Below, one piece after another: positions 1 to 12,970 of a DNA stretch of 64,000 nucleotides. Under the pieces are notes generated by a model, which had not been told where the DNA came from, did not search any database, and was given only the letters and a program-made list of their open reading frames with translations. Source of the DNA: Argentina anserina. Lineage: Eukaryota > Streptophyta > Magnoliopsida > Rosales > Rosaceae. A program made the position numbers and the translations under genes. The stretch is taken from NCBI RefSeq assembly GCF_933775445.1, contig NW_026089428.1, forward strand, positions 620,001-684,000, read 5' to 3'. Each line of letters begins with the position of its first letter. Within the stretch, counting starts at the first letter, position 1.

Positions 1-189
1 TAAGGCTTCTGATGCGAGTTTCTATTGAATTTGAAAGTTTTGCAAGTGTGGGAGTGTGTTTCATTCAAACTGAGTATCTTTACATCGTTTGCGTATCTTT
101 ACTATTCCTATTGTGTATCTTTACATCGTTTGCGTCTCTTTACTATTCCAATTGTGTATCTTTTCATTTCTCGTTTGAGTATCTTTCTG
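1..189 (+). repeat. Representative 189-bp monomer (two 41-bp units)
   Basis: The next TAAGGCTTCTGATGCGAG starts at 190, then at 379 and 568, giving exact 189-bp spacing. Order of parts: 73 bp of core containing TAAGGCTTCTG, GAATTTGA, TTTTGCAAGTGTGGGAG and TTTCATTCAAACTGA; two 41-bp subrepeats at 74-114 and 115-155; then 34 bp with TTTTCATTTCTCGTTTGAG and GTATCTTTCTG. This first copy carries the left-side variant CATTCAAAC (CTTTCAAAC is commoner), CTATTCCTATTG in subrepeat one and GCGTCTCTTTAC in subrepeat two. The monomer start is conventional; any phase would serve. Confidence 0.95.
74..155 (+). repeat. Pair of 41-bp subrepeats (19 + 22 bp halves)
   Basis: Each 41-bp unit has a 19-bp half (GTATCTTTACATCGTTTGC) followed by a 22-bp half that starts GTATCTTTAC and ends TATTCCAATTGT. 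The shared ten-base opening implies that the 41-mer arose from an ancient duplication of a shorter motif. GTATCTTT also opens the two following core segments, so it occurs about six times per 189-bp monomer at spacings of 19, 22 and 23 bp. Each 41-mer contains one CAATTG palindrome and normally two CpGs (CATCGTTTGCG). This pair carries substitutions in its 22-bp halves. Confidence 0.93.
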
Positions 190-567
190 TAAGGCTTCTG
201 ATGCGAGTTTCTATTGTATTTGATAGTTTTCCAAGTGTGGGAGTGTGTTTCTTTCAAACTGAGTATCTTTTCATCGTTTGCGTATCTTTACTATTCCAAT
301 TGTGTATCTTTACATCGTTTGCGTATCTTTACTATTCCAATTGTGTATCTTTTCATTTCTCGTTTAAGTATCTTTCTGTAAGGCTTCTGATGCGAGTTTC
401 TATTGTATTTGAGAGTTTTCCAAGTGTGGGAGTGTGTTTCTTTCAAACTGAGTATCTTTACATCGTTTGGGTATCTTTACTATTCCAATTGTGTATCTTT
501 ACATCGTTTGCATATCTTTACTATTCCAATTGTGTATCTTTTCATTTCTCGTTTGAGTATCTTTCTG

Positions 568-717
568 TAAGGCTTCTGATGCTAGTTTCTATTGTATTTG
601 AGAGTTTTGCAATCGTTTGCGTATCTTTACTATTCCAATTGTGTATCTTTACATCGTTTGCGTATCTTTACTATTCCAATTGTGTATCTTTTCATTTCTC
701 GTTTGAGTATCTTTCTG
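568..717 (+). repeat. 150-bp monomer variant (39-bp internal deletion)
   Basis: TTTTGCAA is followed directly by TCGTTTGCG, so 39 bp from GTGTGGGAG through TATCTTTACA are missing compared with the 189-bp form. Two 41-bp-type units remain, the first truncated at its start. The same junction recurs throughout the window (for example 14176-14325, 14704-14853 and 21185-21334), so it is one inherited deletion lineage, not independent losses. From about 46.3 kb rightward many copies read GTTTTGTAATCG at the junction. As 39 is a multiple of three, the change does not alter frame. Confidence 0.93.
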
Positions 718-947
718 TAAGACTTCTGATCCGAGTTTCTATTGAATTTGAGAGTTTTGCAAGTGTGAGAGTGTGTTTCTTTCAAACTGAGTATCTTTAC
801 ATCGTTTGCGTATCTTTACTATTCCAATTGTGTATCTTTACATCGTTTGCGTATCTTTACTATTCCAATTGTGTATCTTTACATCGTTTGCGTATCTTTA
901 CTATTCCAATTTTGTATCTTTTCATTTCTCGTTTGAGTATCTTTCTG
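718..947 (+). repeat. 230-bp monomer (three 41-bp units)
   Basis: The spacing between consecutive TAAG starts here is 230 bp, which is 107 + 3 x 41. It opens with TAAGACTTCTGATCCG instead of TAAGGCTTCTGATGCG and carries GTGTGAGAG. The third 22-bp half ends CCAATTTTGTATC, a substitution also seen at about 2911 and 58755. Its counterpart in the next large copy begins at 2717. Confidence 0.92.
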
Positions 948-2040
948 TAAGGCTTCTGATGCGAGTTTCTATTGTATTTGAGAGTTTTCCAAGTGTGGGA
1001 GTGTGTTTCTTTCAAACTGAGTATCTTTACATGGTTTGCGTATCTTTACTATTCCAATTGTGTATCTTTACATGGTTTGCGTATCTTTACTATTCCAATT
1101 GTGTATATTTTAATTTCTCGGTTGAGTATCTTTCTGTAAGGCTTCTGATGCGAGTTTCTATTAAATTTGAGAGTTTTGCAAGTGTGGGAGTGTGTTTCTT
1201 TCAAACTGAGTATCTTTACATCGTTTGCGTATCTTTACTATTCCAATTGTGTATCTTTACATCGTTTGCGTATCTTTACTATTCCAATTGTGTATCTTTT
1301 CATTTCTCGTTTGAGTATCTTTCTGTAAGGCTTCTGATGCGAGTTTCTATTGAATTTGAGAGTTTTGCAAGTGTGGGAGTGTGTTTCTTTCAAACTGAGT
1401 ATCTTTACATCGTTTGCGTATCTTTACTATTCCAATTGTGTATCTTTACATTTCTCGTTTGAGTATCTTTCAGTAAGGCTTCTGATGCGAGTTTCTATTG
1501 AATTTGAGAGTTTTGCAAGTGTGGGAGTGTGTTTCATTCAAACTGAGTATCTTTACATCGTTTGCGTATCTTTACTATTCCTATTGTGTATCTTTACATC
1601 GTTTGCGTCTCTTTACTATTCCAATTGTGTATCTTTTCATTTCTCGTTTGAGTATCTTTCTGTAAGGCTTCTGATGCGAGTTTCTATTGTATTTGAGAGT
1701 TTTCCAAGTGTGGGAGTGTGTTTCTTTCAAACTGAGTATCTTTACATGGTTTGCGTATCTTTACTATTCCAATTGTGTATCTTTACATGGTTTGCGTATC
1801 TTTACTATTCCAATTGTGTATATTTTAATTTCTCGTTTGAGTATCTTTTTGTAAGGCTTCTGATGCGAGTTTCTATTAAATTTGAGAGTTTTGCAAGTGT
1901 GGGAGTGTGTTTCTTTCAAACTGAGTATCTTTACATCGTTTGCGTATCTTTACTATTCCAATTGTGTATCTTTACATCGTTTGCGTATCTTTACTATTCC
2001 AATTGTGTATGTTTTCATTTCTCGTTTGAGTATCTTTCTG

Positions 2041-2188
2041 TAAGGCTTCTGATGCGAGTTTCTATTGAATTTGAAAGTTTTGCAAGTGTGGGAGTGTGTT
2101 TCTTTCAAACTGAGTATCTTTACATCGTTTGCGTATCTTTACTATTCCAATTGTGTATCTTTTCATTTCTCGTTTGAGTATCTTTCTG
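2041..2188 (+). repeat. 148-bp monomer (single 41-bp unit)
   Basis: The start-to-start distance is 148 bp, 107 + 41, so one subrepeat is missing. It carries GAATTTGAAAGTTTTG, a marker shared with the monomers at 4231, 10563, 23632, 27435, 30332 and 34929, all of which follow the cassette containing GGATCC or the same context. As 148 is not a multiple of three, this type shifts any reading frame. Confidence 0.93.
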
Positions 2189-2911
2189 TAAGGCTTCTGA
2201 TGCGAGTTTCTATTGTATTTGATAGTTTTCCAAGTGTGGGAGTGTGTTTCTTTCAAACTGAGTATCTTTACATCGTTTGCGTATCTTTACTATTCCAATT
2301 GTGTATCTTTACATCGTTTGCGTATCTTTACTATTCCAATTGTGTATCTTTTCATTTCTCGTTTGAGTATCTTTCTGTAAGGCTTCTGATGCGAGTTTCT
2401 ATTGTATTTGAGAGTTTTCCAAGTGTGGGAGTGTGTTTCTTTCAAACTGAGTATCTTTACATCGTTTGCGTATCTTTACTATTCCAATTGTGTATCTTTA
2501 CATCGTTTGCATATCTTTACTATTCCAATTGTGTATCTTTTCATTTCTCGTTTGAGTATCTTTCTGTAAGGCTTCTGATGCTAGTTTACATTGTATTTGA
2601 GAGTTTTGCAATCGTTTGCGTATCTTTACTATTCCAATTGTGTATCTTTACATCGTTTGCGTAGCTTTACTATTCCAATTGTGTATCTTTTCATTTCTCG
2701 TTTGAGTATCTTTCTGTAAGACTTCTGATGCGAGTTTCTATTGAATTTGAGAGTTTTGCAAGTGTGAGAGTGTGTTTCTTTCAAACTGAGTATCTTTACA
2801 TCGTTTGCGTATCTTTACTATTCCAATTGTGTATCTTTACATCGTTTGCGTATCTTTACTATTCCAATTGTGTATCTTTACATCGTTTGCGTATCTTTAC
2901 TATTCCAATTT

Positions 2912-5900
2912 TGTATCTTTTCATTTCTCGTTTGAGTATCTTTCTGTAAGGCTTCTGATGCGAGTTTCTATTGTATTTGAGAGTTTTCCAAGTGTGGGAG
3001 TGTGTTTCTTTCAAACTGAGTATCTTTACATGGTTTGCGTATCTTTACTATTCCAATTGTGTATCTTTACATGGTTTGCGTATCTTTACTATTCCAATTG
3101 TGTATATTTTAATTTCTCGTTTGAGTATCTTTCTGTAAGGCTTCTGATGCGAGTTTCTATTAAATTTGAGAGTTTTGCAAGTGTGGGAGTGTGTTTCTTT
3201 CAAACTGAGTATCTTTACATCGTTTGCGTATCTTTACTATTCCAATTGTGTATCTTTACATCGTTTGCGTATCTTTACTATTCCAATTGTGTATCTTTTC
3301 ATTTCTCGTTTGAGTATCTTTCTGTAAGGCTTCTGATGCGAGTTTCTATTGTATTTGAGAGTTTTCCAAGTGTGGGAGTGTGTTTCTTTCAAACTGAGTA
3401 TCTTTACATCGTTTGCGTATCTTTACTATTCCAATTGTGTATCTTTACATGGTTTGCGTATCTTTACTATTCCAATTGTGTATATTTTCATTTCTCGTTT
3501 GAGTATCTTTCTGTAAGGCTTCTGATGCGAGTTTCTATTGTATTTGAGAGTTTTGCAATCGTTTGCGTATCTTTACTATTCCAATTGTGTATCTTTACAT
3601 CGTTTGCGTATCTTTACTATTCCAATTGTGTATCTTTTCATTTCTCGTTTGAGTATCTTTCTGTAAGACTTATGATGCGAGTTTCTATTGAATTTGAGAG
3701 TTTTGCAAGTGTGGGAGTGTGTTTCTTTCAAACTGAGTATCTTTACATCGTTTGCGTATCTTTACTATTCCAATTGTGTATCTTTACATCGTTTGCGTAT
3801 CTTTACTATTCCAATTGTGTATGTTTTCATTTCTCGTTTGAGTATCTTTCTGTAAGGCTTCTGATGCGAGTTTCTATTGAATTTGAGAGTTTTGCAAGTG
3901 TGGGAGTGTGTTTCTTTCAAACACTCATCTTTACATCGTTTGCGTATCTTTATTATTCCAATTGTGTATTTTTACATCGTTTGCGTATCTTTACTATTCC
4001 AATTGTGTATCTTTTCATTTCTCGTTTGAGTATCTTTCTGTAAGGCTTTCGGATCCGAGTTTCTATTGAATTCGAGAGTTTTGCAAGTGTGGGAGTGTGT
4101 TTCTTTCAAACTGAGTATCTTTACATCGTTTGCATATCTTTACTATTCCAATTGTGTATCTTTACATCGTTTGCGTATCTTTACTATTCCAATTGTGTAT
4201 GTTTTCATTTCTCGTTTGAGTATCTTTCTGTAAGGCTTCTGATGCGAGTTTCTATTGAATTTGAAAGTTTTGCAAGTGTGGGAGTGTGTTTCTTTCAAAC
4301 TGAGTATCTTTACATCGTTTGCGTATCTTTACTATTCCAATTGTGTATCTTTTCATTTCTCGTTTGAGTATCTTTCTGTAAGGCTTCTGATGCGAGTTTC
4401 TATTGAATTTGAGAGTTTTGCAAGTGTGGGAGTGTGTTTCTTTCAAACTGAGTATCTTTACATCGTTTGCGTATCTTTACTATTCCAATTGTGTATCTTT
4501 ACATTTCTCGTTTGAGTATCTTTCAGTAAGGCTTCTGATGCGAGTTTCTATTGAATTTGAGAGTTTTGCAAGTGTGGGAGTGTGTTTCATTCAAACTGAG
4601 TATCTTTACATCGTTTGCGTATCTTTACTATTCCTATTGTGTATCTTTACATCGTTTGCGTATCTTTACTATTCCAATTGTGTATCTTTTCATTTCTCGT
4701 TTGAGTATCTTTCTGTAAGGCTTCTGATGCGAGTTTCTATTGAATTTGAGAGTTTTGCAAGTGTGGGAGTGTGTTTCTTTCAAACTGAGTATCTTTACAT
4801 CGTTTGCGTATCTTTACTATTCCAATTGTGTATCTTTACATTTCTCGTTTGAGTATCTTTCAGTAAGGCTTCTGATGCGAGTTTCTATTGAATTTGAGAG
4901 TTTTGCAAGTGTGGGAGTGTGTTTCATTCAAACTGAGTATCTTTACATCGTTTGCGTATCTTTACTATTCCTATTGTGTATCTTTACATCGTTTGCGTCT
5001 CTTTACTATTCCAATTGTGTATCTTTTCATTTCTCGTTTGAGTATCTTTCTGTAAGGCTTCTGATGCGAGTTTCTATTGTATTTGATAGTTTTCCAAGTG
5101 TGGGAGTGTGTTTCTTTCAAACTGAGTATCTTTACATCGTTTGCGTATCTTTACTATTCCAATTGTGTATCTTTACATCGTTTGCGTATCTTTACTATTC
5201 CAATTGTGTATCTTTTCATTTCTCGTTTGAGTATCTTTCTGTAAGGCTTCTGATGCGAGTTTCTATTGTATTTGAGAGTTTTCCAAGTGTGGGAGTGTGT
5301 TTCTTTCAAACTGAGTATCTTTACATCGTTTGCGTATCTTTACTATTCCAATTGTGTATCTTTACATCGTTTGCATATCTTTACTATTCCAATTGTGTAT
5401 CTTTTTATTTCTCGTTTGAGTATCTTTCTGTAAGGCTTCTGATGCTAGTTTCTATTGTATTTGAGAGTTTTGCAATCGTTTGCGTATCTTTACTATTCCA
5501 ATTGTGTATCTTTACATCGTTTGCGTATCTTTACTATTCCAATTGTGTATCTTTTCATTTCTCGTTTGAGTATCTTTCTGTAAGACTTCTGATGCGAGTT
5601 TCTATTGAATTTGAGAGTTTTGCAAGTGTGAGAGTGTGTTTCTTTCAAACTGAGTATCTTTACATCGTTTGCGTATCTTTACTATTCCAATTGTGTATCT
5701 TTACATCGTTTGCGTATCTTTACTATTCCAATTGTGTATCTTTATATCGTTTGCATATCTTTACTATTCCAATTGTGTATCTTTTTATTTCTCGTTTGAG
5801 TATCTTTCTGTAAGGCTTCTGATGCTAGTTTCTATTGTATTTGAGAGTTTTGCAATCGTTTGCGTATCTTTACTATTCCAATTGTGTATCTTTACATCGT

Positions 5901-6086
5901 TTGCGTATCTTTACTATTCCAATTGTGTATCTTTTCATTTCTCGTTTGAGTATCTTTCTGTAAGGCTTCTGATGCGAGTTTCTATTGTATTTGAGAGTTT
6001 TCCAAGTGTGGGAGTGTGTTTCTTTCAAACTGAGTATCTTTACATCGTTTGCGTATCTTTACTATTCCAATTGTGTATCTTTACAT
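2912..6086 (+). repeat. Segmental copy, partner at 9244-12418 (offset 6,332 bp)
   Basis: About 3,175 bp match a block 6,332 bp downstream, with no differences noticed on reading. The match breaks on the left at 2911 versus 9243 (T against G in CCAATTNTGTATC) and on the right at 6087 versus 12419 (CATTTCTCG against CATCGTTTGC). It includes one copy of the cassette with GGATCC and GAATTC. Confidence 0.85.
3853..4230 (+). repeat. Marker cassette with GGATCC and GAATTC, copy 1
   Basis: A 188-bp monomer with AAACACTCATCTTT (1 bp shorter than the usual AAACTGAGTATCTTT) is followed by a 190-bp monomer opening TAAGGCTTTCGGATCCGAG (1 bp longer). The second has GGATCC at 4051-4056 and GAATTC at 4068-4073. 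The -1 and +1 changes cancel, so the pair totals 378 bp like two normal monomers. Confidence 0.9.
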
Positions 6087-9000
6087 TTCTCGTTTGAGTA
6101 TCTTTCAGTAAGGCTTCTGATGCGAGTTTCTATTGAATTTGAGAGTTTTGCAAGTGTGGGAGTGTGTTTCATTCAAACTGAGTATCTTTACATCGTTTGC
6201 GTATCTTTACTATTCCTATTGTGTATCTTTACATCGTTTGCGTCTCTTTACTATTCCAATTGTGTATCTTTTCATTTCTCGTTTGAGTATCTTTCTGTAA
6301 GGCTTCTGATGCGAGTTTCTATTGTATTTGATAGTTTTCCAAGTGTGGGAGTGTGTTTCTTTCAAACTGAGTATCTTTACATCGTTTGCGTATCTTTACT
6401 ATTCCAATTGTGTATCTTTACATCGTTTGCGTATCTTTACTATTCCAATTGTGTATCTTTTCATTTCTCGTTTGAGTATCTTTCTGTAAGGCTTCTGATG
6501 CGAGTTTCTATTGTATTTGAGAGTTTTCCAAGTGTGGGAGTGTGTTTCTTTCAAACTGAGTATCTTTACATCGTTTGCGTATCTTTACTATTCCAATTGT
6601 GTATCTTTACATCGTTTGCATATCTTTACTATTCCAATTGTGTATCTTTTTATTTCTCGTTTGAGTATCTTTCTGTAAGGCTTCTGATGCGAGTTTCTAT
6701 TGTATTTGAGAGTTTTGCAATCGTTTGCGTATCTTTACTATTCCAATTGTGTATCTTTACATCGTTTGCGTATCTTTACTATTCCAATTGTGTATCTTTT
6801 CATTTCTCGTTTGAGTATCTTTCTGTAAGACTTCTGATGCGAGTTTCTATTGAATTTGAGAGTTTTGCAAGTGTGAGAGTGTGTTTCTTTCAAACTGAGT
6901 ATCTTTACATCGTTTGCGTATCTTTACTATTCCAATTGTGTATCTTTACATCGTTTGCGTATCTTTACTATTCCAATTGTGTATCTTTATATCGTTTGCA
7001 TATCTTTACTATTCCAATTGTGTATCTTTTTATTTCTCGTTTGAGTATCTTTCTGTAAGGCTTCTGATGCTAGTTTCTATTGTATTTGAGAGTTTTGCAA
7101 TCGTTTGCGTATCTTTACTATTCCAATTGTGTATCTTTACATCGTTTGCGTATCTTTACTATTCCAATTGTGTATCTTTTCATTTCTCGTTTGAGTATCT
7201 TTCTGTAAGGCTTCTGATGCGAGTTTCTATTGTATTTGAGAGTTTTCCAAGTGTGGGAGTGTGTTTCTTTCAAACTGAGTATCTTTACATCGTTTGCGTA
7301 TCTTTACTATTCCAATTGTGTATCTTTACATCGTTTGCATATCTTTACTATTCCAATTGTGTATCTTTTAATTTCTCGTTTGAGTATCTTTCTGTAAGGC
7401 TTCTGATGCTAGTTTCTATTGTATTTGAGAGTTTTGCAATCGTTTGCGTATCTTTACTATTCCAATTGTGTATCTTTACATCGTTTGCGTATCTTTACTA
7501 TTCCAATTGTGTATCTTTTCATTTCTCGTTTGAGTATCTTTCTGTAAGGCTTCTGATGCGAGTTTCTATTGAATTTGAGAGTTTTGCAAGTGTGGGAGTG
7601 TGTTTCTTTCAAACTGAGTATCTTTACATCGTTTGCGTATCTTTACTATTCCAATTGTGTATCTTTACATTTCTCGTTTGAGTATCTTTCAGTAAGGCTT
7701 CTGATGCGAGTTTCTATTGAATTTGAGAGTTTTGCAAGTGTGGGAGTGTGTTTCATTCAAACTGAGTATCTTTACATCGTTTGCGTATCTTTACTATTCC
7801 TATTGTGTATCTTTACATCGTTTGCGTCTCTTTACTATTCCAATTGTGTATCTTTTCATTTCTCGTTTGAGTATCTTTCTGTAAGGCTTCTGATGCGAGT
7901 TTCTATTGTATTTGATAGTTTTCCAAGTGTGGGAGTGTGTTTCTTTCAAACTGAGTATCTTTACATCGTTTGCGTATCTTTACTATTCCAATTGTGTATC
8001 TTTACATCGTTTGCGTATCTTTACTATTCCAATTGTGTATCTTTTCATTTCTCGTTTGAGTATCTTTCTGTAAGGCTTCTGATGCGAGTTTCTATTGTAT
8101 TTGAGAGTTTTCCAAGTGTGGGAGTGTGTTTCTTTCAAACTGAGTATCTTTACATCGTTTGCGTATCTTTACTATTCCAATTGTGTATCTTTACATCGTT
8201 TGCATATCTTTACTATTCCAATTGTGTATCTTTTAATTTCTCGTTTGAGTATCTTTCTGTAAGGCTTCTGATGCTAGTTTCTATTGTATTTGAGAGTTTT
8301 GCAATCGTTTGCGTATCTTTACTATTCCAATTGTGTATCTTTACATCGTTTGCGTATCTTTACTATTCCAATTGTGTATCTTTTCATTTCTCGTTTGAGT
8401 ATCTTTCTGTAAGACTTCTGATGCGAGTTTCTATTGAATTTGAGAGTTTTGCAAGTGTGAGAGTGTGTTTCTTTCAAACTGAGTATCTTTACATCGTTTG
8501 CGTATCTTTACTATTCCAATTGTGTATCTTTACATCGTTTGCGTATCTTTACTATTCCAATTGTGTATCTTTATATCGTTTGCATATCTTTACTATTCCA
8601 ATTGTGTATCTTTTTATTTCTCGTTTGAGTATCTTTCTGTAAGGCTTCTGATGCTAGTTTCTATTGTATTTGAGAGTTTTGCAATCGTTTGCGTATCTTT
8701 ACTATTCCAATTGTGTATCTTTACATCGTTTGCGTATCTTTACTATTCCAATTGTGTATCTTTTCATTTCTCGTTTGAGTATCTTTCTGTAAGGCTTCTG
8801 ATGCGAGTTTCTATTGTATTTGAGAGTTTTCCAAGTGTGGGAGTGTGTTTCTTTCAAACTGAGTATCTTTACATCGTTTGCGTATCTTTACTATTCCAAT
8901 TGTGTATCTTTACATCGTTTGCATATCTTTACTATTCCAATTGTGTATCTTTTAATTTCTCGTTTGAGTATCTTTCTGTAAGGCTTCTGATGCTAGTTTC

Positions 9001-9153
9001 TATTGTATTTGAGAGTTTTGCAATCGTTTGCGTATCTTTACTATTCCAATTGTGTATCTTTACATCGTTTGCGTATCTTTACTATTCCAATTGTGTATCT
9101 TTTCATTTCTCGTTTGAGTATCTTTCTGTAAGGCTTCTGATGCGAGTTTCTAT
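6003..9153 (+). repeat. 1,584-bp tandem duplication (about 6003-7569 and 7587-9153)
   Basis: The monomer order from the TTTCATTCAAACTG monomer near 6109 is repeated from near 7693. Markers such as CTTTATATCG near 6986/8570 and TAAGACTTCTG near 6829/8413 keep the 1,584-bp spacing. Differences include TCTTTTTATTTC against TCTTTTAATTTC near 6649/8233, and GATGCGAG against GATGCTAG near 6687/8271. The first part also matches about 4.76-6.0 kb at an offset of 1,245 bp. Confidence 0.8.
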
Positions 9154-9243
9154 TGTATTTGAGAGTTTTGCAATCGTTTGCGTATCTTTACTATTCCAAT
9201 TGTATATCTTTACATCGTTTGCGTATCTTTACTATTCCAATTG

Positions 9244-12200
9244 TGTATCTTTTCATTTCTCGTTTGAGTATCTTTCTGTAAGGCTTCTGATGCGAGTTTC
9301 TATTGTATTTGAGAGTTTTCCAAGTGTGGGAGTGTGTTTCTTTCAAACTGAGTATCTTTACATGGTTTGCGTATCTTTACTATTCCAATTGTGTATCTTT
9401 ACATGGTTTGCGTATCTTTACTATTCCAATTGTGTATATTTTAATTTCTCGTTTGAGTATCTTTCTGTAAGGCTTCTGATGCGAGTTTCTATTAAATTTG
9501 AGAGTTTTGCAAGTGTGGGAGTGTGTTTCTTTCAAACTGAGTATCTTTACATCGTTTGCGTATCTTTACTATTCCAATTGTGTATCTTTACATCGTTTGC
9601 GTATCTTTACTATTCCAATTGTGTATCTTTTCATTTCTCGTTTGAGTATCTTTCTGTAAGGCTTCTGATGCGAGTTTCTATTGTATTTGAGAGTTTTCCA
9701 AGTGTGGGAGTGTGTTTCTTTCAAACTGAGTATCTTTACATCGTTTGCGTATCTTTACTATTCCAATTGTGTATCTTTACATGGTTTGCGTATCTTTACT
9801 ATTCCAATTGTGTATATTTTCATTTCTCGTTTGAGTATCTTTCTGTAAGGCTTCTGATGCGAGTTTCTATTGTATTTGAGAGTTTTGCAATCGTTTGCGT
9901 ATCTTTACTATTCCAATTGTGTATCTTTACATCGTTTGCGTATCTTTACTATTCCAATTGTGTATCTTTTCATTTCTCGTTTGAGTATCTTTCTGTAAGA
10001 CTTATGATGCGAGTTTCTATTGAATTTGAGAGTTTTGCAAGTGTGGGAGTGTGTTTCTTTCAAACTGAGTATCTTTACATCGTTTGCGTATCTTTACTAT
10101 TCCAATTGTGTATCTTTACATCGTTTGCGTATCTTTACTATTCCAATTGTGTATGTTTTCATTTCTCGTTTGAGTATCTTTCTGTAAGGCTTCTGATGCG
10201 AGTTTCTATTGAATTTGAGAGTTTTGCAAGTGTGGGAGTGTGTTTCTTTCAAACACTCATCTTTACATCGTTTGCGTATCTTTATTATTCCAATTGTGTA
10301 TTTTTACATCGTTTGCGTATCTTTACTATTCCAATTGTGTATCTTTTCATTTCTCGTTTGAGTATCTTTCTGTAAGGCTTTCGGATCCGAGTTTCTATTG
10401 AATTCGAGAGTTTTGCAAGTGTGGGAGTGTGTTTCTTTCAAACTGAGTATCTTTACATCGTTTGCATATCTTTACTATTCCAATTGTGTATCTTTACATC
10501 GTTTGCGTATCTTTACTATTCCAATTGTGTATGTTTTCATTTCTCGTTTGAGTATCTTTCTGTAAGGCTTCTGATGCGAGTTTCTATTGAATTTGAAAGT
10601 TTTGCAAGTGTGGGAGTGTGTTTCTTTCAAACTGAGTATCTTTACATCGTTTGCGTATCTTTACTATTCCAATTGTGTATCTTTTCATTTCTCGTTTGAG
10701 TATCTTTCTGTAAGGCTTCTGATGCGAGTTTCTATTGAATTTGAGAGTTTTGCAAGTGTGGGAGTGTGTTTCTTTCAAACTGAGTATCTTTACATCGTTT
10801 GCGTATCTTTACTATTCCAATTGTGTATCTTTACATTTCTCGTTTGAGTATCTTTCAGTAAGGCTTCTGATGCGAGTTTCTATTGAATTTGAGAGTTTTG
10901 CAAGTGTGGGAGTGTGTTTCATTCAAACTGAGTATCTTTACATCGTTTGCGTATCTTTACTATTCCTATTGTGTATCTTTACATCGTTTGCGTATCTTTA
11001 CTATTCCAATTGTGTATCTTTTCATTTCTCGTTTGAGTATCTTTCTGTAAGGCTTCTGATGCGAGTTTCTATTGAATTTGAGAGTTTTGCAAGTGTGGGA
11101 GTGTGTTTCTTTCAAACTGAGTATCTTTACATCGTTTGCGTATCTTTACTATTCCAATTGTGTATCTTTACATTTCTCGTTTGAGTATCTTTCAGTAAGG
11201 CTTCTGATGCGAGTTTCTATTGAATTTGAGAGTTTTGCAAGTGTGGGAGTGTGTTTCATTCAAACTGAGTATCTTTACATCGTTTGCGTATCTTTACTAT
11301 TCCTATTGTGTATCTTTACATCGTTTGCGTCTCTTTACTATTCCAATTGTGTATCTTTTCATTTCTCGTTTGAGTATCTTTCTGTAAGGCTTCTGATGCG
11401 AGTTTCTATTGTATTTGATAGTTTTCCAAGTGTGGGAGTGTGTTTCTTTCAAACTGAGTATCTTTACATCGTTTGCGTATCTTTACTATTCCAATTGTGT
11501 ATCTTTACATCGTTTGCGTATCTTTACTATTCCAATTGTGTATCTTTTCATTTCTCGTTTGAGTATCTTTCTGTAAGGCTTCTGATGCGAGTTTCTATTG
11601 TATTTGAGAGTTTTCCAAGTGTGGGAGTGTGTTTCTTTCAAACTGAGTATCTTTACATCGTTTGCGTATCTTTACTATTCCAATTGTGTATCTTTACATC
11701 GTTTGCATATCTTTACTATTCCAATTGTGTATCTTTTTATTTCTCGTTTGAGTATCTTTCTGTAAGGCTTCTGATGCTAGTTTCTATTGTATTTGAGAGT
11801 TTTGCAATCGTTTGCGTATCTTTACTATTCCAATTGTGTATCTTTACATCGTTTGCGTATCTTTACTATTCCAATTGTGTATCTTTTCATTTCTCGTTTG
11901 AGTATCTTTCTGTAAGACTTCTGATGCGAGTTTCTATTGAATTTGAGAGTTTTGCAAGTGTGAGAGTGTGTTTCTTTCAAACTGAGTATCTTTACATCGT
12001 TTGCGTATCTTTACTATTCCAATTGTGTATCTTTACATCGTTTGCGTATCTTTACTATTCCAATTGTGTATCTTTATATCGTTTGCATATCTTTACTATT
12101 CCAATTGTGTATCTTTTTATTTCTCGTTTGAGTATCTTTCTGTAAGGCTTCTGATGCTAGTTTCTATTGTATTTGAGAGTTTTGCAATCGTTTGCGTATC

Positions 12201-12418
12201 TTTACTATTCCAATTGTGTATCTTTACATCGTTTGCGTATCTTTACTATTCCAATTGTGTATCTTTTCATTTCTCGTTTGAGTATCTTTCTGTAAGGCTT
12301 CTGATGCGAGTTTCTATTGTATTTGAGAGTTTTCCAAGTGTGGGAGTGTGTTTCTTTCAAACTGAGTATCTTTACATCGTTTGCGTATCTTTACTATTCC
12401 AATTGTGTATCTTTACAT
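9244..12418 (+). repeat. Segmental copy, partner at 2912-6086 (offset 6,332 bp)
   Basis: This is the downstream partner of the 2912-6086 block. The 3.2 kb between the partners is mainly a 1,584-bp tandem duplication, so expansion has continued between the two copies. Part of this block (about 9.5-10.8 kb) is found again at about 22.6-23.9 kb, offset 13,069 bp. Confidence 0.85.
10185..10562 (+). repeat. Marker cassette, copy 2
   Basis: Same pair of monomers as at 3853-4230. GGATCC is at 10383-10388 and GAATTC at 10400-10405. Confidence 0.9.
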
Positions 12419-12970
12419 CGTTTGCATATCTTTACTATTCCAATTGTGTATCTTTTAATTTCTCGTTTGAGTATCTTTCTGTAAGGCTTCTGATGCTAGT
12501 TTCTATTGTATTTGAGAGTTTTGCAATCGTTTGCGTATCTTTACTATTCCAATTGTGTATCTTTACATCGTTTGCGTATCTTTACTATTCCAATTGTGTA
12601 TCTTTTCATTTCTCGTTTGAGTATCTTTCTGTAAGGCTTCTGATGCGAGTTTCTATTGTATTTGAGAGTTTTGCAATCGTTTGCGTATCTTTACTATTCC
12701 AATTGTATATCTTTACATCGTTTGCGTATCTTTACTATTCCAATTGTGTATCTTTTCATTTCTCGTTTGAGTATCTTTCTGTAAGGCTTCTGATGCGAGT
12801 TTCTATTGTATTTGAGAGTTTTCCAAGTGTGGGAGTGTGTTTCTTTCAAACTGAGTATCTTTACATCGTTTGCGTATCTTTACTATTCCAATTGTGTATC
12901 TTTACATGGTTTGCGTATCTTTACTATTCCAATTGTGTATATTTTCATTTCTCGTTTGAGTATCTTTCTG

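Larger units (their letters stand above)
190..3344 (+). repeat. 1,999-bp tandem duplication (190-1345 and 2189-3344)
   Basis: The monomer order and diagnostic bases starting at 190 (GTATTTGATAG) are repeated starting at 2189. Correspondence continues through the 230-bp monomer (718 and 2717) and the AAATTTGAG monomer (1137 and 3136), and fails near 1345/3344. Differences seen include CTTTTCATCG versus CTTTACATCG near 268/2267, GTTTGGGTATC near 468, and GCGTAGCTTTAC near 2662 in copy two only. The number of differences marks it as older than the 5,999-bp duplication. Confidence 0.82.

Noticed and set aside
8498..10375. 625-codon + strand frame, and many similar 100-611-codon frames across the window
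   Set aside because: All are overlapping readings of the same tandem repeat and end wherever a 148-, 188- or 230-bp monomer shifts frame. None has independent support as a gene.
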